Of a stretch of DNA of 64,000 nucleotides, positions 1 through 10,821 are shown one piece after another. The notes under the pieces were generated by a model. That model did not search any database. It was not told the DNA's origin and saw nothing but the letters and a program-made list of their open reading frames with translations. Positions within the stretch are counted from its first letter, which is position 1. Each line of letters begins with the position of its first letter. The stretch is from Rhodanobacter sp. LX-99 (lineage in GTDB: Bacteria; Pseudomonadota; Gammaproteobacteria; Xanthomonadales; Rhodanobacteraceae), in contig NZ_JAHFVL010000001.1 of assembly GCF_018599185.1 (NCBI RefSeq), forward strand, positions 682,001 to 746,000. The letters run 5' to 3'. Position numbers and translations under genes: made by a program.

Positions 1-2
1 TT

Positions 3-1304
3 GCGCCCGCGTTGCTGCGCGCGCTTGCCGATTACGGCTACACGCAGCCCACCCCGATCCAGTCCGCCGCCATTCCGCCCGCACTGGAAGGTCACGACCT
101 GCTCGCCGCCGCCCAGACCGGCACCGGCAAGACCGCCGCGTTCGCGCTGCCGTTGCTGCAGAAGCTGTCGACCAGCGGCCAGACCATGACCCGCCGCCCG
201 CGCGCACTGGTGCTGACCCCGACCCGCGAACTGGCCGCCCAGGTACACGAGAACCTGCGCGACTACGGCAAGCACGTCCATGTCAGCGCCACCACCATCT
301 TCGGCGGCGTCAGCATGGGCCCGCAGATCAACGCACTGCGCCGCGGCGTGGACGTCGTCATCGCCACCCCCGGCCGGCTGATGGACCACATGCAGCAGCG
401 CACGCTGGACCTGTCCGCGGTGGAAACGCTGGTGCTGGACGAAGCCGACCGCATGCTCGACATGGGCTTCCTGCCCGCGTTGAAGCGCATCCTGCAGGCC
501 CTGCCGAAGAAGCGCCAGACCCTGCTGTTCTCGGCCACCTTCGCGCCGGCGATCAAGGCGCTGGCGATGGACTTCATGCACCACCCGCGCGAGATTTCGG
601 TCTCCGCGCCGAACACCGTGACCACCCTGGTCAGCCACCAGGTGCATCCGGTCGACGCCTCGCGCAAGCGCGACCTGCTGCTGCACCTGCTGTCGGCCGA
701 CAGCCGCCGGCAGTCGCTGGTATTCAGCCGCACCAAGCACGGCGCCGACAAGCTGGTTACCTACCTCAACGCGTCGGGCCTGCGCAGCGCCGCGATCCAC
801 GGCAACAAGAGCCAGAACGCGCGCACCCGCGCCTTGAGCGATTTCAAGAGCGGCCGCGTCACCGTGCTGGTGGCCACCGACATCGCCGCCCGCGGCATCG
901 ACATCGAACAGCTGCCGATCGTGATCAACTTCGACCTGCCGTCGGTAGCCGAAGACTACGTGCACCGCATCGGCCGCACCGGCCGTGCCGGCATGGAAGG
1001 TCTCGCGGTATCCCTGGTCAGCCATGACGAAAGCGGCCTGCTGTTCGACATCCGCAAGCTGCTGAAGCAGGACATCGCGATCACGCCGGTGAGCGGCTAC
1101 GAGCCGTCCGCCCCGCTGCGCGTGGATGCCGGTGCGCCGCGTCCGAAGCAAGGCGGCGGCGGTCAGCGTCAACCGCGTGCGCCGCGACAGGGCAAGACTG
1201 CCGGCGCGGCACGGCCGAACGGCTATGCGCCGCAGGGCCGCGGCGAGCATGCCGCCGGCAACCAGCGCCGCCGTTCGAGCCATCGTCCGGCCGCCAAGGC
1301 CTGA
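3..1304 (+). CDS. rhlE: DEAD-box ATP-dependent RNA helicase, RhlE type (5' partial)
   Basis: ATP-driven RNA helicase that unwinds short duplexes in ribosome assembly or RNA decay, cytoplasmic. The window opens inside the gene: the codons before the first possible start (TTG at 12) read A-P-A and continue the family's N-terminal helix, so the true start lies upstream. Counting from 12, the Q motif is near 12-17, Walker A AQTGTGKT at 34-41, DEAD near 143 and HRIGRTGRAG near 318. A Gly/Arg/Pro-rich basic tail runs from about 375 to residue 430, as in RhlE proteins. It converges on the acetyltransferase gene with a perfect hairpin in the 85-bp gap. RhlE rather than another DEAD subfamily is inferred from the short core and tail type. 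Confidence 0.9.
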   Translation, partial: APALLRALADYGYTQPTPIQSAAIPPALEGHDLLAAAQTGTGKTAAFALPLLQKLSTSGQTMTRRPRALVLTPTRELAAQVHENLRDYGKHVHVSATTIFGGVSMGPQINALRRGVDVVIATPGRLMDHMQQRTLDLSAVETLVLDEADRMLDMGFLPALKRILQALPKKRQTLLFSATFAPAIKALAMDFMHHPREISVSAPNTVTTLVSHQVHPVDASRKRDLLLHLLSADSRRQSLVFSRTKHGADKLVTYLNASGLRSAAIHGNKSQNARTRALSDFKSGRVTVLVATDIAARGIDIEQLPIVINFDLPSVAEDYVHRIGRTGRAGMEGLAVSLVSHDESGLLFDIRKLLKQDIAITPVSGYEPSAPLRVDAGAPRPKQGGGGQRQPRAPRQGKTAGAARPNGYAPQGRGEHAAGNQRRRSSHRPAAKA

Positions 1305-1323
1305 GCGATTGCGTGAATGACAC

Positions 1324-1355
1324 CGAATGTGGCGGCCTGATGGCCGCCACATTCG
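1324..1355. terminator. Perfect 14-bp hairpin between convergent genes
   Basis: The arms CGAATGTGGCGGCC (1324-1337) and their exact reverse complement (1342-1355) enclose the tetraloop TGAT. It sits between the helicase stop at 1304 and the convergent rimJ stop at 1390. There is no long T-run on either strand (TATT on plus), so termination in both directions is inferred from position and stem strength. Confidence 0.6.
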
Positions 1356-1389
1356 TATTGGGAAACCGGAATAACACGGTCCGGAACGC

Positions 1390-1944
1390 TCAGTCGGCGC
1401 GGTGGATTTTCGCCGTGAGCACATGGTCTTCCCACTGCCCGGCAATCCGCAAATACTCCCGCGCGTAGCCTTCACGCTCGAAGCCAAGCCGCTCCAGCAA
1501 CCGCGCGCTGCGCTCGTTGCGCGGCAGGTAATTCGCCATCACGCGATGCAGGCCCAGCTCACCGAACGTCCATGCCAACCCGGCTTCCAGTGCCTCGTGC
1601 ATCAGTCCCCGCCCCTGCTGACCGGCGCTGACGCCATAGCCGAGCAGGCATGCCTGGAACGGTCCGCGTACCACGTTGGACAGGGTGAAGCTGGCGAGGA
1701 CATCCTCACTGCCCAGGCTGAACACCACGAACGGATAGCCACGATCGAGACGCGCAGCCTCCTGCCCGTCCGCGATCGCTTGCGCGCAGTGTTCCAGCGT
1801 GTAGTAACTGTCCTCGCGCAAGGGCTCCCACGGCGCCAGATGGGCACGATTGTCCACGCGAAAGCGCAGCAATTTCGCCGCGTCGGAAAGTTCAGGCAAA
1901 CGGATGCGGGTACGCGCGGTTTGCAGCACGGCCGATACGCTCAT
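1390..1944 (-). CDS. rimJ: GNAT N-acetyltransferase, RimJ-like
   Basis: GNAT-fold acetyl-CoA-dependent N-acetyltransferase of the RimJ/RimL group, whose characterised members acetylate the N-terminal alanine of ribosomal protein S5. The 184-residue length fits. The start of the protein has the usual T-x-R-x-x-L-R pattern, and the acetyl-CoA loop QQGRGLM lies near residue 108, followed by NERSARLLERLGF, the conserved C-terminal acetyl-CoA segment. Its ATG overlaps the fghA stop in an ATGA junction, so the two are probably co-transcribed from the fghA side. The substrate is inferred from family only. Confidence 0.8.
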   Translation of the reverse strand: MSVSAVLQTARTRIRLPELSDAAKLLRFRVDNRAHLAPWEPLREDSYYTLEHCAQAIADGQEAARLDRGYPFVVFSLGSEDVLASFTLSNVVRGPFQACLLGYGVSAGQQGRGLMHEALEAGLAWTFGELGLHRVMANYLPRNERSARLLERLGFEREGYAREYLRIAGQWEDHVLTAKIHRAD

Positions 1945-2789
1945 ATCAGCCCAAATGCCCCCGCGTGATGCCGCAGGTGATCGTCGATGAAGCTGGTGAT
2001 GAACCAGTAGCTGTGGTCATAACCGGGGTGCCGGCGCAGCAACAAGCCCTGCCCCGCTTCCGCGCAGGCCTGGTCGAACAGCTCCGGCTTCAATTGGGCT
2101 TCGAGGAACGGGTCGGCCTCGCCTTGGTCGATCAGGATCGTGCCGCCGAAGGTCTGCCGCCGTACCAATTCGCAGGCGTCGTTGTCGGCCCAGGCCGCCG
2201 GGTCATCGCCGAGATAGCGCGGCAGCGCCTTCCTGCCCCACGGCACCTGACTGGGCGCCACGATCGGCGCGAACGCTGACACCGAACGGTAGCGCTGCGG
2301 GTATTTCAGGGCGAGGGTCAACGCGCCATGGCCGCCCATCGAATGACCGCAGATGCCGCTGAGTGCCGTGTCCACCGGAAACTGCGCGGCGATCAGCGCG
2401 GGCAATTCGTCCGCCACATAGCTATGCATCCGAAAGCGCGTCGACCACGGCGCTTCGGTGGCATCGACGTAGAAACCCGCGCCTTCGCCGAACTCCCAGT
2501 CGCCGGTGGCGCCGTCGATGCCGGTGCCGCGCGGGCTGGTGTCGGGCATCACCAGCACCAGGCCCAGCTCAGCCGCCAGCCGCTGCGCGCCGGCCTTGAT
2601 CGTGGCGGTTTCCTCGGTGCAGGTCAGCCCCGCCAGGAAATACAGCACCGGGCACAGCTGCCGGGTGGCCTGCGGCGGCTGGTAGACGGCAAAGCGCATG
2701 GGGCAAGCGCAGGCTTCCGAGTGGTGGCGGTAAACGCCCTGGACGCCGCCGTGCAGGCGTTGTTCTGAGATCGTTTCGAGCATACCCAT
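1941..2789 (-). CDS. fghA: S-formylglutathione hydrolase
   Basis: Esterase-D-type serine hydrolase that hydrolyses S-formylglutathione to formate and glutathione, the second step of glutathione-dependent formaldehyde detoxification in the cytoplasm. It has 282 residues, as usual for FghA/FrmB. The nucleophile elbow GHSMGGHGAL sits near residue 149, the oxyanion segment FLAGLTCTEE near 50-59, and the catalytic His is in the C-terminal GYDHSYWFI. Two in-frame ATGs (2789, 2783) are possible starts. The partner alcohol dehydrogenase (FrmA/AdhC) is not adjacent. The gene is divergent from the helicase gene at 2946. Confidence 0.92.
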   Translation of the reverse strand: MGMLETISEQRLHGGVQGVYRHHSEACACPMRFAVYQPPQATRQLCPVLYFLAGLTCTEETATIKAGAQRLAAELGLVLVMPDTSPRGTGIDGATGDWEFGEGAGFYVDATEAPWSTRFRMHSYVADELPALIAAQFPVDTALSGICGHSMGGHGALTLALKYPQRYRSVSAFAPIVAPSQVPWGRKALPRYLGDDPAAWADNDACELVRRQTFGGTILIDQGEADPFLEAQLKPELFDQACAEAGQGLLLRRHPGYDHSYWFITSFIDDHLRHHAGAFGLI

Positions 2790-2886
2790 CGTGTTCTTCT
2801 GTCCTCAGGCAAAGGCTGCGTTGAGCATAACCGCGCGGCCATCACTTTCGCGTTCAGCAAGAACTGCCACGCGTAGGCGTGGAGGC

Positions 2887-2895
2887 TGGTAGAAT
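2887..2895 (+). promoter_or_regulatory. Extended -10 promoter of the helicase gene at 2946
   Basis: TG at 2887-2888, one base, then TAGAAT at 2890-2895 matches an extended -10 element; a start about 7 bases downstream gives a leader near 45 nt. No good -35 is visible. A small inverted repeat (CCACGC at 2868-2873 with GCGTGG at 2878-2883) lies just upstream and could be an operator. Confidence 0.5.
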
Positions 2896-2945
2896 CCGCC
2901 CCTGCGCGTCGCATTCCCGGCGCTGCCTTCTGTTCCGAGGTTCCC

Positions 2946-4790
<1,845 letters not shown>

Positions 4791-4798
4791 GCGCCCCG

Positions 4799-4830
4799 CG
4801 TCGCGCCGCTCGATAAGCGACGGCGCGACG
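4799..4830 (+). terminator. GC-rich hairpin downstream of deaD
   Basis: CGTCGCGCCG (4799-4808) pairs perfectly with CGGCGCGACG (4821-4830) around a 12-nt loop. It starts 9 bases after the deaD stop. No T-run follows, so it could be a stabilising 3' stem rather than a Rho-independent terminator. Confidence 0.4.
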
Positions 4831-4871
4831 ACGTAACATCGGCAGGATCGTCGTCGCCGCAGACCCACCGC

Positions 4872-6494
4872 ATGCACAACCCCACCGCCGAACACGGCCC
4901 GCCCAACGGCGCCGAGCCGCGACTCGACGGGCTGGCGCCGGCGGCCATGCAGCAAATGCAGGCGGCGGCGCATGCGATCCGCGAAGGTGCCGCGGCGGCG
5001 GCCACGCAGGCGCTGGATAGCATCCTTGCGATGACGCCGGGGCACCCAGAGGCGCTGCGTCTCTACGCCATCCTGCACGCCCGCGCGCACCGCCATGCCG
5101 AGGCGAAGTCAGTGCTGCAACAGGCCATCGCGCAATGGCCCGACTACGTACTGGCCTATTCCGACCTGGGCAATGTGCAGCAGGCCGCAGGCGAACTGGA
5201 CGCAGCCTTCGCCAGCTGGCGGCAGGCCTGCGCACTGGCACCGCAGGCGCCGATGCCGTGGTTCAACCTCGGCCGCAACCTGCAGCTGCATGGCGATACC
5301 GCAGCCGCGATCGAGGCACTGCAGCAGGCACACGCACTGGCGCCGGACTTCCTGCCCGCCCTGGTCCTGCTTGGCGATGCGCTGGTGCATGCCGGCCGCT
5401 TCGACGAAGCGGATGCGCGCTACCGCGCCGCGCTGGCGCTGCATCCGGCCTGCGGCGATGCCTGGCGCGGGCTGGCGAACATGAAGACGCGGCCGCTGTC
5501 GGACGCCGACCGCGAGCAACTGGCAGTGGCTGTGCTCCAGGACGGAACGGATCTGAGCGACCGCATCGCGATGGGCTTCGCGCTGGGCAAGGTGTGCGAG
5601 GACCAGGGCCGTTACGGGCAGGCCTTCGCCGCACTGAGCCAGGCCAACGCCGAGCTGCGCCAACTCCGTCCGTGGAACGCCGGCGCATTCCATGCGCACG
5701 CCGATGCCCTGTTCGCCGCTTCGGCCCGGCTGCCGGCGCCGGCGGATCCGGCACTGGGCCAGGAAGTGATCTTCATCGTCGGCCTGCCACGCTCCGGCTC
5801 CACCCTGTTCGAACAGATCCTCGCCGCCCATCCCGAAGTCGAAGGCGCCAGCGAACTGCCGGACCTGGAACAGGTGCTCGGCGAAGAATCCACCCGCCGT
5901 CGCCAGCCGCTGCTGCAGTGGATCGGCAGCGCAGGTGCCGACGACTGGCAACGGCTGGGTCGGCGTTACCTGGAACTCACCGCGCGCTGGCGCCGGCACA
6001 AGCCGCGGCACAGCGACAAGCTGCCGTCGAACTGGCTGCTCGGCGGCGTGCTCGGCGCGATGCTGCCCGGCGCGCGCATCGTCGACGCGCGACGCGACGC
6101 GCTGGAAGCGGGCTGGTCCTGCTACAAGCAGCAGTTCTACCGGCTGCCGCATTTCGCCTGCACGCTGACCGACATCGCCGCCTACATCCGCGACTACGAG
6201 CGGATCATGGACGCGTGGCGGGCGGCCGCCCCGCAGCGCATACGCACCCAGCGCTACGAAGCGCTGCTGGCCAAACCGGAGGATGAAATCCGCGCGCTGC
6301 TGGCGTTCTGCGGCCTGCCGTTCGACCCGGCCTGCCTCGACTACCACCACGCGAAGCGCAGCGTGCGCACCGCCAGCGCGGCGCAGGTGCGCCAGCCGCT
6401 GCAGCACTACACCGCGCGTGCCGGCCACTATGGCGCCCTGCTCGATCCGCTGCGCCTGGGCCTCGGCCTCGGCCTGCCGATGCTCGGCCGGTAG
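4872..6494 (+). CDS. TPR-repeat sulfotransferase
   Basis: Cytoplasmic protein with two parts. Residues about 1-220 are tetratricopeptide-type helix pairs (A-L-x-x-A-P, A-x-A-L-x-x-A patterns). Residues about 298-520 form a sulfotransferase fold, with the 5'-phosphosulfate-binding loop GLPRSGST near residue 302 and a KLPSNW segment near 382 in the 3'-phosphate region. Such proteins transfer sulfate from PAPS to an acceptor, and the TPR half may bind the acceptor or partner proteins. TPR-sulfotransferase fusions are common in proteobacteria but few have known substrates. No PAPS-synthesis genes lie nearby. No clear Shine-Dalgarno precedes ATG 4872; the start was chosen because it opens the repeat region. 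Confidence 0.85.
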   Translation: MHNPTAEHGPPNGAEPRLDGLAPAAMQQMQAAAHAIREGAAAAATQALDSILAMTPGHPEALRLYAILHARAHRHAEAKSVLQQAIAQWPDYVLAYSDLGNVQQAAGELDAAFASWRQACALAPQAPMPWFNLGRNLQLHGDTAAAIEALQQAHALAPDFLPALVLLGDALVHAGRFDEADARYRAALALHPACGDAWRGLANMKTRPLSDADREQLAVAVLQDGTDLSDRIAMGFALGKVCEDQGRYGQAFAALSQANAELRQLRPWNAGAFHAHADALFAASARLPAPADPALGQEVIFIVGLPRSGSTLFEQILAAHPEVEGASELPDLEQVLGEESTRRRQPLLQWIGSAGADDWQRLGRRYLELTARWRRHKPRHSDKLPSNWLLGGVLGAMLPGARIVDARRDALEAGWSCYKQQFYRLPHFACTLTDIAAYIRDYERIMDAWRAAAPQRIRTQRYEALLAKPEDEIRALLAFCGLPFDPACLDYHHAKRSVRTASAAQVRQPLQHYTARAGHYGALLDPLRLGLGLGLPMLGR

Positions 6495-6582
6495 GAGCCA
6501 ACGCCGGTCGTTCGGCGCAGGCAACGCAGCGTTCCCCCGCGCAGGCGCTCGCAAACCGCCGCCACGCCCTCATCATGGAGGG

Positions 6583-7392
6583 ATGGATTCCAACGGAGCG
6601 ATGCGCGTGACCACCCTGCCCAGCCTGTACATCTCGCACGGTTCGCCAATGACCGCACTGCAGCCCGGCCTCACCGGCCAGCGGCTGGCCGAGCTGGCCG
6701 CCGTGCTGCCGCGCCCGCAGGCGATCGTGATGGCCAGCGCGCACTGGCTGTCGCGCCGGCCGCAGGTCGGCGCCGCGGCGATGCCGGAAACCATCCACGA
6801 CTTCGGCGGCTTTCCTGCGCCGCTGTACCAGATGCGCTACCCCGCACCCGGTGCGCCGGAACTGGCCGGGCGCGTCGCCGGGTTGCTGGAACAGGCCGGC
6901 CTGGCACCGACCATCCATCCCGAACGCGGGCTCGACCACGGCGCATGGGTGCCGCTGCATCTGCTGTATCCGGCGGCCGACATCCCGGTGGTGCCGGTCT
7001 CGATCCAGCCTGAACTCGGCCCCGCGCACCAGTACGCACTGGGCCAGGCGCTGGCGCCGTTGCGCGAGGAAGGCGTGCTGGTGATCGGTTCGGGCAGCAT
7101 CACCCACAACCTGCACGATTTCGCTGCCGGCTACAGCGACCAGCGGCAGGCGCCGTACGTGAAGCCGTTCATCGAGTGGATCGAGCGCAAGCTCGCCGCC
7201 GGCGATATCGACGCCCTGTTCGACTATCGCCGCCAGGCACCGTTTGCCGAACGTGCCCATCCCACCGACGAACACCTGCTGCCCCTGTTCGTGGCGCTCG
7301 GCGCGGCAGGCGCGAACGCCCATGCGCAACGGATCGACGCCGGCATCGACATGGGCTTCCTGGCCATGGACATCTACCGCTTCGCGGGATAA
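6583..7392 (+). CDS. ygiD: DODA-type extradiol aromatic ring-opening dioxygenase
   Basis: LigB-superfamily extradiol dioxygenase of the 4,5-DOPA dioxygenase (YgiD) type, which cleaves catechol rings using a non-haem metal. Motifs seen are S-H-G-S-P near the N-terminus, SAHW near residue 50, GLDHGAWVPL in mid-protein, GSGSITHNL near 170 and HPTDEHLLPL near 225; the His residues in these fit the metal site. ATG 6583 abuts a GGAGGG, which is too close for a good Shine-Dalgarno; ATG 6601 is an equally plausible start and gives the usual short N-terminus. The natural substrate is unknown; YgiD of E. coli acts on L-DOPA in vitro. Confidence 0.85.
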   Translation: MDSNGAMRVTTLPSLYISHGSPMTALQPGLTGQRLAELAAVLPRPQAIVMASAHWLSRRPQVGAAAMPETIHDFGGFPAPLYQMRYPAPGAPELAGRVAGLLEQAGLAPTIHPERGLDHGAWVPLHLLYPAADIPVVPVSIQPELGPAHQYALGQALAPLREEGVLVIGSGSITHNLHDFAAGYSDQRQAPYVKPFIEWIERKLAAGDIDALFDYRRQAPFAERAHPTDEHLLPLFVALGAAGANAHAQRIDAGIDMGFLAMDIYRFAG

Positions 7393-7615
7393 GCGCCTGT
7401 CCGCCGGCTGGTGCCGGACGGCCTCTCTTCACGAAAAATTCCCGCCGACGCGCTATGACTCCGCCGTTACGCCTGGGAGTCCGGGGGCGCGCGATGCCGA
7501 TGTCGCGTGATGGTGGAACGGCTATCGGATCCACGTCGTGCCTGGCCGCCAAGCCGCGCAAGCCAGTCGTACGCGTCGATCCTTTCCAATGCCATTACCT
7601 CGTGGAGGAGAACCC

Positions 7616-9211
7616 ATGTCATCACGAAACTTGACCGGCTTGAGCATCGCGCTGTGCACCGTTTTCGGCCTGGCGACAAGCAGCCCGGCATCCGCTGAAA
7701 ATGCCGCCAGCGCCGTGGAAGTGACGCCTGCCGTGAAACACGACACCTTGCGCTCCCTGCGCGGCACGATGCCGCGCCCGGAAGATTTCTCCAGGAGCCC
7801 CCGCATTCATCCAGTGCATCCGTTGCCGCCGCTGGCTCCGGGCAACCTGGCCGACGGCGCCGTGCAGCACACCATCACCGGGGCGTTCGCGCCCGCACTG
7901 GGCGCCGGCTTCGACGGCGTCGGCCAGGGCTTCAGCGGCCCGCAGGGCACGTTCAACGTCAACAGTGCCCCGCCGGACACCAACGGCGCGGTCGGCGCCA
8001 CGCAGTATTTCCAGATCGTCAACACCGGCTTCGCGGTGTTCGACAAGGCCAGCAAGGCAGTGACCTACGGCCCGGTGCCTTCCAACACCCTGTGGTCCGG
8101 TTTCGGCGGCCCCTGCGAGAACGACAACGACGGCGATGCCGTGGTGGTCTACGACAAGGCCGCCAACCGCTGGGTCGTCTCGCAGTTCGCCGTCAGCGCC
8201 GCGCCGTATTTCCAGTGCGTGGCCGTGTCGGCCACCAGCGACGCCACCGGCGCGTACTACCGCTACGCGTTCTCCTACGGCAGCGTCTTTCCCGACTATC
8301 CGAAGATGGGCGTGTGGCCGGACGCGTATTACGAAACCTTCAACATGTTCACCAATACCTTCCAGGGCGCCAAGCTGTGCGCCTATGACCGCAACGCGAT
8401 GTTGAGCGGCGCCGCGGCCACGCAGCAGTGCTTCCAGTTGTCCACCAGCTACGGCGGCGTGCTGCCGGCGGATCTCGATGGCGCCACTGCGCCGCCGGCC
8501 GGTTCGCCGAATTACATGCTGAACTTCACCAGCAACTCGCTGAACCTGTGGAAGTTCCATGTGGACTGGGCGAACAGCGCCAATACCTCGCTGAGCGGCC
8601 CGATCAACATTCCGGTGGCGGCCTTCGCCACCGCCTGCCGGGGCGGCACCTGCATCCCGCAGTACGGTACGCGGCAAAAGCTGGACTCGCTGGGCGATCG
8701 CCTGATGTTCCGCCTGGCCTACCGCAATTTCGGCGACCACGAGTCACTGGTGGTCGACCATTCGGTGCAGGTCGGCGCCAAGCACAACAACCCCTACACC
8801 GGCGTGCGCTGGTACGAGATCCGCAATCCTGCCGGTTCGCCGGTGGTGTACCAGCAGTCCACCTTCTCGCCGGACACCAGTTTCCGCTGGATGGGCTCGG
8901 TGGCGATGGACAAGCAGGGCAACATGGCGCTCGGCTACAGCGTCTCGGACAGCGCCATCCACCCGGCGATCCGCTACACCGGACGCCTGGCCGGCGACCC
9001 GCTGAACACGCTGGAGGCCGAGAACAGCATCATCGAAGGCACCGGATCGCAGAGCGGCAACAATCTGGCGCGCTGGGGCGACTACAGCGCCATGACCGTC
9101 GACCCGGTCGATGATTGCACCTTCTGGTACACCACCGAGTACCTGAAAAACACCGGCTCGTTCAACTGGAACACGCGCATCGCGTCGTTCAAATTCCCTG
9201 GCTGCCAATAA
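7616..9211 (+). CDS. Secreted protein of unknown function
   Basis: I do not recognise a named family. The 531-residue protein starts with a clear Sec signal peptide (hydrophobic GLSIALCTVFGLA, cleavage after A-S-A near residue 27), so it is probably periplasmic or extracellular. The mature part is rich in Gly, Asn, Asp and aromatic residues, with PPDTNGAVG near residue 119, an Asp/Asn run ENDNDGDAVV near 166 and a W-G-D-Y-S segment near 487. These look like repeated beta-strand blades with possible calcium-binding loops. The start is fixed by a strong GGAGGAG (7604-7610) five bases before ATG 7616. It is transcribed alone; the next gene is convergent. Confidence 0.8.
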   Translation: MSSRNLTGLSIALCTVFGLATSSPASAENAASAVEVTPAVKHDTLRSLRGTMPRPEDFSRSPRIHPVHPLPPLAPGNLADGAVQHTITGAFAPALGAGFDGVGQGFSGPQGTFNVNSAPPDTNGAVGATQYFQIVNTGFAVFDKASKAVTYGPVPSNTLWSGFGGPCENDNDGDAVVVYDKAANRWVVSQFAVSAAPYFQCVAVSATSDATGAYYRYAFSYGSVFPDYPKMGVWPDAYYETFNMFTNTFQGAKLCAYDRNAMLSGAAATQQCFQLSTSYGGVLPADLDGATAPPAGSPNYMLNFTSNSLNLWKFHVDWANSANTSLSGPINIPVAAFATACRGGTCIPQYGTRQKLDSLGDRLMFRLAYRNFGDHESLVVDHSVQVGAKHNNPYTGVRWYEIRNPAGSPVVYQQSTFSPDTSFRWMGSVAMDKQGNMALGYSVSDSAIHPAIRYTGRLAGDPLNTLEAENSIIEGTGSQSGNNLARWGDYSAMTVDPVDDCTFWYTTEYLKNTGSFNWNTRIASFKFPGCQ

Positions 9212-9230
9212 GCAGACTCCCCGCGGATCC

Positions 9231-9266
9231 GGGATGCCCGTCACCGATGACGGCGGCGGGCATTCC
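9231..9266. terminator. Hairpin between convergent genes
   Basis: GGGATGCCCG (9231-9240) pairs with CGGGCATTCCC (9257-9267) with one G-U pair, 20 bases after the secreted protein's stop and 31 before the convergent YkgJ stop. No T-run follows, so termination is inferred from position. Confidence 0.4.
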
Positions 9267-9297
9267 CCCTTCGGTCATTCCGGATGAGGCATTGCGC

Positions 9298-9684
9298 TCA
9301 GGCGCTCTGCGGCAGCGGCGGCTCACCGGCATCGAACGGGTCCAGCCAGTCCTCCGGCGTCAGCACGGGCATGCCGTGCGCGAGGCGCGCCTTGTCGCAC
9401 TGCGGGCTGGCCGCGCCGAACTCCCACGACGGCTGCACCTCGCGGCACACCGACGGCCGCTGCGGGTAGATGCCGCAATGCGCCGCCTCGCCCACCGTGC
9501 CCTGCAAGGCCACGCAGCGCGGCTGCGCGGCGTTGGTGCCGCGCATCGCCAGGCGATGCGGATCCAGCTTTTCGGTCAGCTCCGGCGGCACCTTGCCGCC
9601 GAGGAAGGCTTCCGCCTCCGACCAATGGAACGCCACGCGAAAGAACGCGCAGCAGGCACCGCAACGCAAGCAGGGATGTTCCAT
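9298..9684 (-). CDS. YkgJ-family cysteine cluster protein
   Basis: Small 128-residue cytoplasmic protein of the YkgJ (CxxCxxCC) family, proposed zinc or iron-sulfur binding. The cluster CLRCGACC is at residues 6-13, and further Cys residues occur in R-C-V-A-L, H-C-G-I-Y and R-P-S-V-C-R-E, the usual downstream set, plus QCDKAR. The H-C-x-I-Y-P-x-R-P-x-x-C block is the family hallmark. The biochemical role is unknown for the family. It lies beside a zinc metallopeptidase gene on the same strand but 150 bp apart, so coupling is uncertain. Confidence 0.88.
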   Translation of the reverse strand: MEHPCLRCGACCAFFRVAFHWSEAEAFLGGKVPPELTEKLDPHRLAMRGTNAAQPRCVALQGTVGEAAHCGIYPQRPSVCREVQPSWEFGAASPQCDKARLAHGMPVLTPEDWLDPFDAGEPPLPQSA

Positions 9685-9837
9685 CGAAGGGACCGGGGGC
9701 GCCCCGAGGCGCGCAGGAGGCGAATTCTAGAGCAGCGAAGATCCGTTGCGCAGCAGCGGAGGGGAAACTGCCCTCCGTGCGTCGCAGGGAAGGGCATTCG
9801 AAAGCGGGCGATCACGCAGCGCTCGCCGCTCGAGCCC

Positions 9838-10698
9838 TCATGGTTCGCCGGCGAAGGTGTTGCACTGGGCAACGTCGCCGCTGCCGAAGCCGGCCTTGAA
9901 CCATTTCACCCGCTGCGCCGAGGTGCCGTGGGTGAACGTGTCCGGCCGCACGCGGCCTTGCGCCTGCTGCTGCAGGGCGTCGTCGCCGATGTGGCTGGCC
10001 GCGTTCAGGGCTTCCTCGATGTCGCCCGGCTGCAGCCATTGCAGGCTCTGCTGGCTGTGGTTCGCCCACACGCCCGCGTAGCAATCCGCCTGCAGTTCCT
10101 GCCGCACCGACAGGCCATCGGCGCCGTCCATCGGCGCGCCGCGTCGACGCGCCTCGTCGACCTTGTCGAACACGCCGGTCAGCTTCTGCACGTGGTGGCC
10201 GACCTCGTGCGCGATCACATAGGCGCGGGCGAAGTCGCCGGAGGAGTGCAGTTCGTCCTGCAGTTGCTGGAAGAACGCCAGGTCCAGGTACACCTTCTGG
10301 TCGCCCGGACAATAGAACGGCCCCACCGCCGTGGTGGCGCCGCCGCAGGCCGTGTTCACGCCGCCGCTGAACAGGTGCAGCTTGGGCTCGACGTAGGTCG
10401 CGCCATGCGCCTGGAAGATCGCGCCCCAGCTCTGCTCGGTCGAATGCAAGATCGCGCTGACGAAGGCCTGCTGCTCGGGATCGACCTGGGCCGGCGTGCT
10501 GTTCTGCATCGGGGCGCCCGGTTGGGTACCGCTCTGGTCCAGCAGCGCCAGCGGATTCTTGAAGAAGATCCAGCCCAGCAGCGCCAGCACGATCAGGCCG
10601 CCCAGGCCCATGCGGCCACCGCCGCCGAAACGCGGGCCACCGCCGCCACCGCTGTCGACCTCGACGTTGCTGCTGCTGCCGCCTTTTCGCCAATCCAT
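9838..10698 (-). CDS. ypfJ: Neutral zinc metallopeptidase, YpfJ/KPN_02809 type
   Basis: Predicted membrane-anchored zinc metallopeptidase. The N-terminus is W-R-K-G followed by a Gly/Ser-rich stretch, a single transmembrane helix (GLGGLIVLALLGW) is near residues 33-50, and a periplasmic domain carries HEVGHHVQ at about 164-171. Cys residues and the C-terminal R-V-x-P-D-x-F-T-H-G-T-S are typical of this family. The start was placed at ATG 10698, which has AGGGA five bases upstream and yields the usual M-D/x-W-R-K start; a longer reading to 10779 would add 27 basic residues not expected in the family. Substrate unknown. Confidence 0.88.
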   Translation of the reverse strand: MDWRKGGSSSNVEVDSGGGGGPRFGGGGRMGLGGLIVLALLGWIFFKNPLALLDQSGTQPGAPMQNSTPAQVDPEQQAFVSAILHSTEQSWGAIFQAHGATYVEPKLHLFSGGVNTACGGATTAVGPFYCPGDQKVYLDLAFFQQLQDELHSSGDFARAYVIAHEVGHHVQKLTGVFDKVDEARRRGAPMDGADGLSVRQELQADCYAGVWANHSQQSLQWLQPGDIEEALNAASHIGDDALQQQAQGRVRPDTFTHGTSAQRVKWFKAGFGSGDVAQCNTFAGEP

Positions 10699-10821
10699 AG
10701 GAATCCCTTGTTGACCGATGCACGCGCCCCGATGCCGCGTGGCGACGATAGCGCGTCGACCGGGATCACGCCACGGCACGCGCTGCCGCTAAAGTAGGCG
10801 ACCTTTTGTGAGGATTTCAGC

